Assembly (NCBI GenBank): GCA_964652155.1
Contig: CAZZBK010000090.1
Coordinates: 1-24,538 of the forward strand
Origin: CAZZBK01 sp964652155
GTDB taxonomy: Bacteria; Planctomycetota; Planctomycetia; Pirellulales; PNKZ01
Length of the DNA stretch: 24,538 nucleotides
Reading direction: 5' to 3'
Positions 1 through 7,113 of the stretch are shown here, piece by piece. Within the stretch, counting starts at the first letter, position 1; each line of letters starts with the position of its first letter. Both the position numbers and the translations under genes were made by a program. The notes below the pieces were generated by a model. It made no database searches, was not told where the DNA came from, and saw only the letters and a list, made by a program, of their open reading frames with translations.

Positions 1-501
1 CAGCTGCGGCTTCGCGATCTGGGCGGCGTGATCGTCAACGACTTCATCGACATGCGCAAGGAACGGCATCGCCGCGGCGTCGAGCGCGCGCTGAAAGACT
101 CGATGCGCCGCGACCGAGCCCGCACCAAAATTCTCCGCACCAGTCCGTTTGGCCTGATCGAGATGACCCGGCAGCGGATCCGTCCCAGCCTCAAGCGCAG
201 TGTCTATCGCGACTGCGAAGGCTGCGTCGGCACGGGCGTGGTCAAGACGGCCGAGAGCATGGCCATCGAGGTGATGCGCTCGATTCAACTCGCCGCGCAT
301 CGACCCGACCTGACGCGGATCACGGTCATCGTGGCCGACGAGGTGGCGACGTACCTCAACAACCGCAAGCGACGCGAGATCGCCCGGCTCGAGGACGCGG
401 GGAACAAGGTGGTTCAGATCTTGGGTCGCGAAGGGGTCTCCCCCGAGCACCTGTCGTTCGAGTGCCAGGACGAGAGCGGCCGCGAGGTGAAGTTCCTCTA
501 A
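1..501 (+). CDS. rng: Ribonuclease E/G family endoribonuclease, 3' end only
   Basis: The frame is open from base 1 and stops at 499-501, so this is the last 166 residues of a gene that begins outside the window. The family makes single-strand endonucleolytic cuts in rRNA precursors and mRNA. The sequence begins in the catalytic DNase I-like region: DLGGVIVNDFIDM contains one of the metal-binding aspartates. The conserved stretch RARTKILRTSPFGLIEMTRQ follows. Next is the CxxC zinc link (DCEGC then VGTG), which in E. coli RNase E joins subunits through a shared zinc ion. Only about 100 residues follow the zinc link, ending in a small-domain-like region, so there is no long degradosome scaffold tail. 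That favours RNase G or a short RNase E. The family call is secure from these motifs; the choice of rng over rne is an inference. Confidence 0.92.
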   Translation, partial: QLRLRDLGGVIVNDFIDMRKERHRRGVERALKDSMRRDRARTKILRTSPFGLIEMTRQRIRPSLKRSVYRDCEGCVGTGVVKTAESMAIEVMRSIQLAAHRPDLTRITVIVADEVATYLNNRKRREIARLEDAGNKVVQILGREGVSPEHLSFECQDESGREVKFL

Positions 502-546
502 GCAAGCTGGCCCTGGCCAAGTACAACCGCAGAATGAGAACGACTC

Positions 547-577
547 CCCAAGCCGGCGACAGAGTCGCCGGCTTGGG
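547..577 (+). terminator. Perfect 14-bp GC-rich hairpin downstream of the RNase E/G gene
   Basis: The arms 547-560 and 564-577 are exact reverse complements (core AGCCGGCGAC) around a 3-nt AGA loop, 46 bases after the RNase stop codon. No T-tract follows, so it is not a textbook intrinsic terminator. It could terminate or stabilise the 3' end of the transcript, or be a REP-like palindrome. Confidence 0.5.
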
Positions 578-703
578 TGGAAGCGTTCGGTGTCCAAAAA
601 CGTCGAAAAACGCTGGTTTACCGCGCGGAGCTGGTTACACTAGTGGCTCCACGGCGTACACCAATCGCGGCGTGGTCCAGGAGTCCGTGCGAGGAGTTCG
701 TCC

Positions 704-1528
704 ATGCCGAGCGTCGTTGCGTGCCCGCGCTGTGCAGGCCACATCATGATCGACACGAGTGTCGTGGCGCGGCTGCGCTGTCCACTCTGTCAGGGTGACT
801 TCAGCACGGCTGACGTCGCCGCGACGGTGGTCGCCGCCGTGGCGATGGCCACCCCGATCGACGCGCCCACCGACTCCGCGCCCCCCGTCTGGTCAGCGCC
901 CGAGCCGCCGTCGTTCTCGACCGACTGGTCCGATGCCGGCGCGGCAACCATCGCCGCCGAGGCGTTGACCGACGCCGACCAATGGCACTACCCGGGCTTG
1001 CAACCCACGTGCGACGAAACCAGTGCCGCCGAGTCGACACCCGACGCGGATGTGACGGGCACCGTCGAAACAACGCTCGAAACAAGCTGGTGTTATCCGG
1101 GCTTTTCGACCGTGGCCAGCGAAGCGGCGAAGGTCTTGGTATCGAAGGTCGTGACGACGGTCATTCGCCACTCGTGGAGCTACCCGGGCCTTGAGCCTTG
1201 GCTGGGCCCCGAGATCATCGTCGAGTCGACGATCGAAGAGGAGCTGGGCGAAGCCGACCTGGGGGGCATCGAGGCCGATGAGTTGCCAGCCCCCGCGGCC
1301 GATGAGTACTCGATGGCACCCCCGGCCGCGCGACAGTACACGGCGGCGGTCTCGCCGGCGCGGACGAGCATGGCCGCGCGCTCGCGTAAGAAGAAGAACG
1401 AGGTCAACCCCGTCTTGCTCATGATCGGCGTGTTCGGTGGCGGCGTGCTGGGCTTGGTGATCGGGTATTGCATCCTGGTCGCGATCGGCGGCCAGCGAGC
1501 CGATTTTGCCCACTTCTTCTACAAGTAG
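704..1528 (+). CDS. Zinc-ribbon membrane protein with three W-x-Y-P-G motifs, function unknown
   Basis: A 274-aa protein. The ATG at 704 is preceded by GAGGAG at 691-696 with good spacing. The N-terminus holds a compact zinc ribbon: C7-x2-C10 and C26-x2-C29. A long acidic, Ala/Pro/Thr-rich region follows. It contains three spaced motifs: WHYPG (94-98), WCYPG (129-133) and WSYPG (158-162), each followed by an aliphatic or aromatic residue. A basic cluster (RSRKKK, about 226-231) precedes one transmembrane helix at about 237-261, and the tail is short. The charge pattern suggests the ribbon and motif region are cytoplasmic. Zinc-ribbon plus single-TM architecture is common in planctomycete proteins of unknown role. 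It is probably transcribed alone, between the RNase hairpin and a convergent gene that ends only 9 bases away. Existence of the gene is well supported; function is not known. Confidence 0.85.
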   Translation: MPSVVACPRCAGHIMIDTSVVARLRCPLCQGDFSTADVAATVVAAVAMATPIDAPTDSAPPVWSAPEPPSFSTDWSDAGAATIAAEALTDADQWHYPGLQPTCDETSAAESTPDADVTGTVETTLETSWCYPGFSTVASEAAKVLVSKVVTTVIRHSWSYPGLEPWLGPEIIVESTIEEELGEADLGGIEADELPAPAADEYSMAPPAARQYTAAVSPARTSMAARSRKKKNEVNPVLLMIGVFGGGVLGLVIGYCILVAIGGQRADFAHFFYK

Positions 1529-1537
1529 TCCCGAGCG

Positions 1538-2287
1538 CTACTTCTTCGGCTCTTTCAATTTTTTCGCGACGCGCTCTTTGTATTCGGCCAGCACGCCAGC
1601 CGGGTCCGACTCGAAGAGGTCCTTGCAGCCCGTGCAGCAGACGTAGTACGTCTGCCCCTGGTAGCTGACCGTGATGTTGCCAATGCCGCCGGTGACCACG
1701 CACTCGCGTTGGGTCACGCCCTGGCCGAAGCCGCTCCCCACGCGCGTGTACCCGATCTCGGCGAGGCGGGCGAACTGCTCGCCCCCCAATCGCTTCTCCA
1801 ACAGCATCACTAATCGGTCACCGTTGGCCACCTGGCGAATCGTCACTCGGGCCACATCGGTCGGCGCGTCATCCGAGTGCTGAAAGATCCACTCGCCGCT
1901 CGTGCCGCGAACACCGGCGTAGCGCGCTTCGCCGCGCCCCTCGGGCAGTTGCGCGAGTAACACGACCTCGTCGCTCTTGGCACCGGGCGAGACCTTGCCA
2001 CGGACAAAGTGCTTCCCTTCGGCGGCTTGAAAGACGAGCGTCGCGCGCCCCGCGGCGAAGTTCCAAGCCCAGTCGCTCTTCTCGGTCCACGCGCCTTGCG
2101 TCGAGCCGCGCTGCGGCTGACCCATGCCCCGCCATTGGCCCACAAACGTTTGCAACGCGGCAAGCGCCTGCTTGTCGGCCTCGGTCTGCTTGTCGCTCTT
2201 GGCATCGTCCGCGCCGCGAACCGCCGCGCCGCCACTCAAGAGTAAGCCGCTCATCAATAGCGTGATACACAACCGCATCGTACTCAT
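1538..2287 (-). CDS. Exported protein: DUF1579/lipocalin-like barrel plus C-terminal YHS/TRASH-like metal-binding domain
   Basis: A 249-aa protein using the ATG at 2287; an in-frame GTG two codons upstream is less likely. Residues 1-25 form a signal peptide (hydrophobic core LCITLLMSGLLLSGG) with no lipobox cysteine. Residues about 40-190 contain FVGQWRGMG and a run of beta-strand-like segments, resembling the beta-barrel folds of DUF1579/lipocalin-like proteins. That assignment is by pattern only. Residues 194-236 resemble a YHS/TRASH domain: C196-V-V-T-G-G, a short strand pair, then YYVCCTGCKDLFESDP with C217, C218 and C221. YHS domains bind transition metals and occur in periplasmic metal-handling and copper-related proteins. 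It is probably the last gene of the minus-strand series after plsC (67-bp gap), and converges with the zinc-ribbon gene. Metal binding is inferred. Confidence 0.82.
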   Translation of the reverse strand: MSTMRLCITLLMSGLLLSGGAAVRGADDAKSDKQTEADKQALAALQTFVGQWRGMGQPQRGSTQGAWTEKSDWAWNFAAGRATLVFQAAEGKHFVRGKVSPGAKSDEVVLLAQLPEGRGEARYAGVRGTSGEWIFQHSDDAPTDVARVTIRQVANGDRLVMLLEKRLGGEQFARLAEIGYTRVGSGFGQGVTQRECVVTGGIGNITVSYQGQTYYVCCTGCKDLFESDPAGVLAEYKERVAKKLKEPKK

Positions 2288-2354
2288 CTCCACAGGACCG
2301 GCTCAGACACCTAGCATCGAACCATTCTGTTGTACTTGCTCGACGCGCCGAACG

Positions 2355-3011
2355 CTACACGAACCGCGCGGGGGACCGTCGCCGCCGCTGATTTTGGGCC
2401 GTTTGCAGGCACGCTCGCAGCCGGCGTTCGACCTCGGCCGCCAACGCGGCGTCGCTCAGCGTGGCGACCTCGTCGGCCGACAGCGTCTCGCCAAAGACGA
2501 TCTCGATCGGCGCGAGCCCGGGCAGCCGTTGTCGGCGCGGCCAGGCCGCAAACGCGCCATCGAGCGCCACCGTCACCAGCGGCACGCGACCCCGCTTGGC
2601 CACGGTGCTAAAGCCCGACTTGAGCGGCAGCAGGCGACCATCGGGCGAGCGGGTCCCCTCGGCAAACAGCAAGATGATCCGGCTGTTCTTGAGTCGACGC
2701 AGCACCTCCTTGAGCCCGGCCATCCCCAGCCCCTCGCGGTCAATGGGAATCGTGTCGAGGGCGCGAATCAGAAAGCCCAGCAACCAATTGCGGAACAGCG
2801 TGTCGCGGGCCACCGGAGCGATCACCCGGTCGCAAGCGACGCCGACGAGCAACGGGTCGTAAAAGCTCTGGTGGTTCGCGACGATCAGCGCCCCGCCCTG
2901 ACTCGGCAACGCCCCGCGATGCGAGCAGCGAATGCCAAACAACGTCACCGCGAGCATGCGGCAGATCACATGCAAATACTCGTACCACAGTCGTTTGGCC
3001 AGCGCGGTCAT
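2355..3011 (-). CDS. plsC: 1-acyl-sn-glycerol-3-phosphate acyltransferase (PlsC family)
   Basis: A 218-aa membrane-associated acyltransferase that would convert lysophosphatidate to phosphatidate in phospholipid synthesis. Conserved blocks are visible in order. The catalytic NHxxxxD motif is NHQSFYD (46-52). TIPIDREG (88-94) falls at the usual block II position. FAEGTRSPDG (116-125) is the glycerol-phosphate-binding block III. VPLVTVAL (143-150) is block IV. The hydrophobic N-terminal segment (about 12-28) would sit at the membrane. Its ATG overlaps the stop codon of cmk by 4 bases (ATGA at 3008-3011), which indicates translational coupling; cmk-plsC pairs are frequent in bacteria. Other lysophospholipid acyltransferases share these motifs, so the exact acyl acceptor is inferred. 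Confidence 0.9.
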   Translation of the reverse strand: MTALAKRLWYEYLHVICRMLAVTLFGIRCSHRGALPSQGGALIVANHQSFYDPLLVGVACDRVIAPVARDTLFRNWLLGFLIRALDTIPIDREGLGMAGLKEVLRRLKNSRIILLFAEGTRSPDGRLLPLKSGFSTVAKRGRVPLVTVALDGAFAAWPRRQRLPGLAPIEIVFGETLSADEVATLSDAALAAEVERRLRACLQTAQNQRRRRSPARFV

Positions 3012-3691
3012 GGGGCACGGCGCTGTGAGGTGGCTGCGGCCGAGGCGAGCCGCGCGCGAACGATTTCAACCAGCCGGTCGACGACCTGATCTTCGCTCAA
3101 GCCGTCGGTCCAGAGCTCAATGGCGTCGGCGGCTTTGACGAGCGGGCCGACCGAGCGGGCCGCGTCGCGCTGGTCGCGCAGCGTCTGCTCGGCGAGCACC
3201 TCGTCGAACGTCGCCGACTCACCGCGCTGTTGCAGGTCGGCGACGCGGCGGCGAGCCCGTTCCTCGCTCGTGGCGGTGAGAAAGATCTTGCACTCGGCCT
3301 GCGGAAACACGAGCGAACCTTGGTCGCGTCCCTCGGTCACGATGTCGCTCCCCTCGGCAAAGCGACGCTGCACGCCCACCAAATGCTCGCGGACCTGCGG
3401 GTTGTTCGCCGCATGATAGGTCACGCTCGTCACCGCCTGCGCGCGCACCTCGCGCGTCACGTCCTCGCCATCGAGCAATAGGCCCGAGTCGATCGGCTCG
3501 ATCTTCAGCGACCGGGCCAACTCGACGAGCCGCTCGGGCTCGTTCCAATCGTGACCCCTTCGCAGCGCCGCCAGCGCGACCGCGCGATACATCGCGCCGG
3601 TGTCGAGGAAATGGAACCCCAGCCGCTGCGCGAGTCGCCGCGACGCGCTGCTCTTGCCGGCTCCAGCAGGTCCATCGATGGTGACGATCAT
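3008..3691 (-). CDS. cmk: Cytidylate kinase
   Basis: A 227-aa (d)CMP kinase, phosphorylating CMP and dCMP with ATP in pyrimidine nucleotide metabolism in the cytoplasm. The ATP-binding P-loop is GPAGAGKSS (7-15). The CMP-binding region shows DTGAMYRAVAL (30-40). EGRDQGSLVFP (120-130) corresponds to the family's GRDxGTxVFP block, followed by KIFLTATSEERARRR, the lid-associated arginine segment. Length is normal for bacterial Cmk. It overlaps plsC downstream. Upstream, the ATG is only 3 bases from a heptad-type repeat arm (3695-3728) that fills the position where a Shine-Dalgarno would be. No clear SD is seen, so initiation may rely on the upstream message or on RNA structure. Confidence 0.95.
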   Translation of the reverse strand: MIVTIDGPAGAGKSSASRRLAQRLGFHFLDTGAMYRAVALAALRRGHDWNEPERLVELARSLKIEPIDSGLLLDGEDVTREVRAQAVTSVTYHAANNPQVREHLVGVQRRFAEGSDIVTEGRDQGSLVFPQAECKIFLTATSEERARRRVADLQQRGESATFDEVLAEQTLRDQRDAARSVGPLVKAADAIELWTDGLSEDQVVDRLVEIVRARLASAAATSQRRAP

Positions 3692-3694
3692 GCG

Positions 3695-3829
3695 GGAAGT
3701 GATAAGTGCTAAGTGATAAATGCTAAATGAAAGACAAGAAAGCTAGCGAACGATTACCAGACCTATTCATCTCAAAACATTGCCAAGGGCATTCAATTTA
3801 GCACTTAGCACTTTGCATTTATCACTTCC
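3695..3829. repeat. Inverted repeat with arms built of degenerate AAGTGNT heptads
   Basis: The left arm 3695-3728 and right arm 3796-3829 are reverse complements over 34 nt with 4 mismatches, around a 67-nt unrelated core. Each arm parses into 7-nt units (AAGTGAT, AAGTGCT, AAGTGAT, AAATGCT). The element is AT-rich compared with its surroundings. The left arm abuts the cmk start codon. The right arm contains the last codons and stop of the GH38-like gene. Confidence 0.85.
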
Positions 3830-6576
3830 ACTTCCGCCCATTCGTTCGCGGCGAGGTCGATGAGCACTTTGTCGTCGTCGAGGTTCAGCGTCACGAGGGT
3901 CGCTCCGGTGAAGTCGCACTGCCGGGCCGAATGGGGCGCGGCGAAGCAGCGTAGGTGCACGCGACCGCTGTGCCCTTCGGTCTCGAGGAGCCGGACGCGG
4001 AAGCCGACGACCTGCCCCAACTCGACGACCGGCTCCCAGTGCGTGGCCACGACGTTCTTCGCATCCAGGTGGAACCACCAGCTCGAGCCCGACGCGCCGC
4101 GCGGCACGTCGACGAGCGTCTGGTAGTCGCCGCCGCCGATCAGGTCGAAGGCCTCGACCGTCGGATGGGCCACGTCGACACCGATCGCCAGAGAGAACCT
4201 TTGCCGCGTCTCGCCACGGACGTTGAGCAGCGTGTCGAGCATGCGGTCGCCATTGAAGCGATGATAGGGCAAGCCGCCGGCAAACAGCGTGGTCGAGGCG
4301 GGCCCCTGACGAATCTCGACGAACTCGGGCGATTCCAGGCGCTTGGCCGTGGTGGCTTGCGTCGTGCCGCCGACTCCGCGCCACAGGCCGCCGTCCAAGT
4401 CGGCCCAGGCGAATCGAGCCGCGTAGTACGAGTTCCAGCCATCGGCGCGTGGCGGCTCGGTCACTTCCAAGTCGATATCGAGCTGCAAGACCTTCGAGCC
4501 GCGCGGCAGTCGACAGGTCTGCGTGTAGCGGGCGAGCGGCTTCCCTTCGCGGTCGAGCAACCGTCCGCGGCTGACGATCTCGCCCCAGGCCGGGCCGCTG
4601 GCCGTCACTTCAATCGCGTCGACCGCCATCACGCTGTAGCTGGCGTCCATGTCCGGATCGCGCCACAGGTCGCCGGGCTGCGGTCGCGCGGCGGGCAAGC
4701 GAAACGCCAACTGTTGCGAGAGCCGATTGCCGCGCTGGCCGGGGGCATAAACCGAGCGCAGGCCACCGGTCGTCTCGTGGATCGTGACCTGCATAAACTC
4801 GTTGGTCAGCGTGCGCTCGTGGGCCAACGGCTTCTCGCCGCGCGCGGGACGCAATGCCTCGGTGCCGGGTGTAAGCCAGGCAAATCCGCAAGGCGGCACG
4901 TCGACCAACGCCCAGGTGCGATCCCCCTGCCGCTGCAACGCGAGCACCGGCGCCGACACGTTCGGCGGCGACTCGAGACTCGTCACGTCGACCAGCCGTT
5001 GCCGCTGAGCCATCGCCGGATTGACCACCAGCGCGCCGCGCACTTTGTCGCGCGACCCGCTCACGAACTGCGCCAGTCGAGCCAGTGCCGCGGCGCTGCG
5101 GTCCTCGAGCGCGTCACTCAAGCCGCGCGGCGTGTCGCCTTGCAGCAAATCGGCAAACGTCTCGAGCGCCGCGACCTCGCCCAACGTGACAGCCGACGCG
5201 TGCGCTTGCGCAAAGCGAGACAACGGGTCGGGCTGCTTGCGGATCACGGCCTGCTTCAAATATGGCGTGCGGTATTGATCGGGCCGAAATTTTGAGATGC
5301 CGCCGGGACGGTCGGTGTACTGGAAATAGTCGCTGAGGGTGATGAACTTGCCGAGCACGTGGCTGTAGCGGCTCATGCGGCGCAGGTCATCGTAGAAGGG
5401 GCTGGTGTCGCTGGGCCAGTGCGCCAGCAGCACCGTGGCCACGTGATCCGCGTCCATCGACTCGCCCATCTTGCGTGGCAAGGCCAGAAAGCTTTCGGGC
5501 GCGCGGGCGTCGAGCGGCAGTCGGGCCAGCGCGTCGATCGCGCTCGTGTCGAGCCCCTCCCAGCGTGTCTTGCACTGATCGCCTTGCGGGAAGACGCCGT
5601 CGTCGAGGTTGAGGTGCAGCGCGCCGTCGAACCCCAGCCGCGACAATATCTGCGGCAGCACGGGGGTCAGCCCGAAGCGCCGTCGCCCGAACACCGTGGG
5701 ACGCGCGCCGAGCGTTTGTTGGTACGCGGCCAAGCCTTTGCGCAACTCGGCGAGCACCCCTTCCTGCGGCAGCAGCGGCAACTCAAGCTCCTGGTACTCG
5801 CCGCCGACCAGACAGGCCGACTTGTGATCGAGGGCCAGCCTGAGCTGTTCGAGCGTGGTCGGCTCTTGTCGCGCGAGCAACTCGGCGGTCTCGCCACTGA
5901 GCATGACGTTCTTGGGAACATCGACGCTCAGCTCGCGACGCAGCGACGCGCCGATCGTGGTCGGGGCGACCAGCGTGAGATCGACCAGATAGGCCTGCAC
6001 GGGGTAGAACCGCTCGCGGGCTTCGAGCAGGGTCTCGAAGCAATGGCGCAAATGTTGCCGGGCCTCGTCCGCTTGGCCGGCCATTGCACACGCGGCGGCG
6101 GCAAGGGTCTCGTTCTTCAAATGCACTTCGTCGAGGTTGCTCATGTAGCGCATTTGTCGCGTGAGCAGCTCGGTGAACAGGTAGATGGAGCCCAGCGCGA
6201 GGAAATCGGCCGCCAGGTCGCTCTCCACGCCGCCGTCGCCCCCGTCAAGGGCCTCGAGCGCGGCGCGGACCATCTCGTCGCGTTTGACGAGCTTGCGCAG
6301 CACGGTGGCCCCCTCGTTGCGGGCCCGCGCCGCCCAACCGGCCAGCAGCAGCGACTCGCTCGACGACGGGATGAGGATCAGCCGGTTGGCCAATTCGTCG
6401 GGCGGGCCATCGGCCCGAAACCACAACGGGATGTTGTTGGCCGCATGGAGCAGCGCCGGATGCCAGAGGGCCGACCAGGCCGAGAGGAGCCCCTCGGCTT
6501 CGGCCCCCTCGTAATGGACGGGGAAGTCCTCGAGGCTGTGACAGGGGAGCAGGACGATCAGTTCCGAATACTTCAT
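3805..6576 (-). CDS. Large GH38 (alpha-mannosidase)-like protein with a probably degenerate active site
   Basis: A 923-aa protein without an obvious signal peptide, starting MKYSELIVLLPCHSLEDFP. The order of motifs resembles GH38 alpha-mannosidases. An H-x-x-x-D element lies near the N-terminus (CHSLEDFP, 12-19). A VGGEYQELELPLLPQEGVL segment (257-275) matches the family's GG.W.E.D region. FGRRRFGLTPVLPQILSRLG (296-315) aligns with the usual W-x-x-D-x-FG-x-S...LPQIL nucleophile block, and RWEGLDTSAI (338-347) with W.G.DGS. A beta-rich C-terminal half (about 520-920) fits the GH38 C-terminal domains. The nucleophile aspartate position is occupied by arginine, so conventional mannosidase activity is doubtful. 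Conserved-protein status in planctomycetes is my expectation, not checked. The last residues (about VEVINAKC) and the stop lie in a repeat arm. Confidence 0.75.
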   Translation of the reverse strand: MKYSELIVLLPCHSLEDFPVHYEGAEAEGLLSAWSALWHPALLHAANNIPLWFRADGPPDELANRLILIPSSSESLLLAGWAARARNEGATVLRKLVKRDEMVRAALEALDGGDGGVESDLAADFLALGSIYLFTELLTRQMRYMSNLDEVHLKNETLAAAACAMAGQADEARQHLRHCFETLLEARERFYPVQAYLVDLTLVAPTTIGASLRRELSVDVPKNVMLSGETAELLARQEPTTLEQLRLALDHKSACLVGGEYQELELPLLPQEGVLAELRKGLAAYQQTLGARPTVFGRRRFGLTPVLPQILSRLGFDGALHLNLDDGVFPQGDQCKTRWEGLDTSAIDALARLPLDARAPESFLALPRKMGESMDADHVATVLLAHWPSDTSPFYDDLRRMSRYSHVLGKFITLSDYFQYTDRPGGISKFRPDQYRTPYLKQAVIRKQPDPLSRFAQAHASAVTLGEVAALETFADLLQGDTPRGLSDALEDRSAAALARLAQFVSGSRDKVRGALVVNPAMAQRQRLVDVTSLESPPNVSAPVLALQRQGDRTWALVDVPPCGFAWLTPGTEALRPARGEKPLAHERTLTNEFMQVTIHETTGGLRSVYAPGQRGNRLSQQLAFRLPAARPQPGDLWRDPDMDASYSVMAVDAIEVTASGPAWGEIVSRGRLLDREGKPLARYTQTCRLPRGSKVLQLDIDLEVTEPPRADGWNSYYAARFAWADLDGGLWRGVGGTTQATTAKRLESPEFVEIRQGPASTTLFAGGLPYHRFNGDRMLDTLLNVRGETRQRFSLAIGVDVAHPTVEAFDLIGGGDYQTLVDVPRGASGSSWWFHLDAKNVVATHWEPVVELGQVVGFRVRLLETEGHSGRVHLRCFAAPHSARQCDFTGATLVTLNLDDDKVLIDLAANEWAEVEVINAKC

Positions 6577-6777
6577 GGCACTCAGGCGATACGGGCGAGG
6601 GACGGTCAGCGACCGAGATTCAAAGCGTTATGCGACATTAGGTTTCGCCATGCTCGACGGGTGCGCTCAGCGCCGCCGATCGTACCCAAGATAGTCGCCC
6701 CGAGGGGCAGAGTCGAGGGTGTAGCGAGTCGCTGGGGGCTGGACAGCGTCGCTTGACTCAACCGTTTGATTTCCGAG

Positions 6778-6897
6778 CCGGGGACGTGTATCCCCGGATG
6801 GGTGGGTGGCCGTTATGGGGAGGTCCTGTGACTGAAACTTTGCGAGCGAAAGTCGAGGCGCTGGGCTTATCCGGGGACTGACGTCCCCTGCTCGGAT
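6778..6897. repeat. Pair of REP-like palindromes (CCGGGGAC...CCCC type)
   Basis: The first unit, 6778-6797, is a 7-bp stem (CCGGGGA/TCCCCGG) with a 6-nt loop. The second, 6869-6897, has GGGGAC/GTCCCC around a TGAC loop, plus an outer ATCCG/CGGAT stem. Both share CCGGGGAC followed downstream by CGGATGGG, so they look like two copies of one extragenic family about 75 nt apart. Confidence 0.55.
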
Positions 6898-6939
6898 GGG
6901 ACCGTGATTCGATGCTTCCTCCCCAAGCGGCTGAATAAA

Positions 6940-6969
6940 TTGACATCGCGGTCATGGTGCGCGTACATT
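6940..6969 (+). promoter_or_regulatory. Candidate sigma-70-like promoter for the pilM-like operon
   Basis: A consensus -35 box TTGACA (6940-6945) is separated by 18 nt from TACATT (6964-6969), a 4/6 match to TATAAT. Transcription would start near 6976, giving a leader of about 137 nt before the ATG at 7114. This is inferred from sequence only. Confidence 0.45.
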
Positions 6970-7113
6970 AAATACTGGCGTAAGTGTTGCGCGACGGCCG
7001 AAAATGTCGGAAACTCTTCGACCGCTGTTCGTGCGGTGTTGGCTCGTCGCGCTGCGACAAACTCCACGCCCGGCCCATCTCTATTTGTAACACCGTTTGA
7101 GGTTCAGCCGCTC

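Larger units (their letters stand above)
6577..7113. other. 537-bp divergent intergenic region with REP-like hairpins and a promoter candidate
   Basis: This region lies between the divergent GH38-like and pilM-like genes. It holds two related palindromic segments (6778-6797 and 6869-6897) and one good sigma-70-like promoter candidate toward pilM. No protein-coding sequence or structured RNA was recognised; the small open frames are not supported by any motif or ribosome-binding site. Confidence 0.6.

Noticed and set aside
3695..3829. Possible CRISPR array
   Set aside because: Repeat units are 7 nt and contiguous without spacers, and the two arrays are inverted. The same holds for 24452-24538. 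No cas genes were found.
3955..6756. Two long plus-strand open frames (446 and 465 codons) opposite the GH38-like gene
   Set aside because: Composition (Arg/Gln/Ala-rich, no domains) and position mark them as shadows of the 923-codon minus-strand gene.
6758..6955. 65-codon minus-strand frame in the pilM upstream region
   Set aside because: It spans two palindromic repeats and a promoter candidate; no ribosome-binding site or motif supports it.
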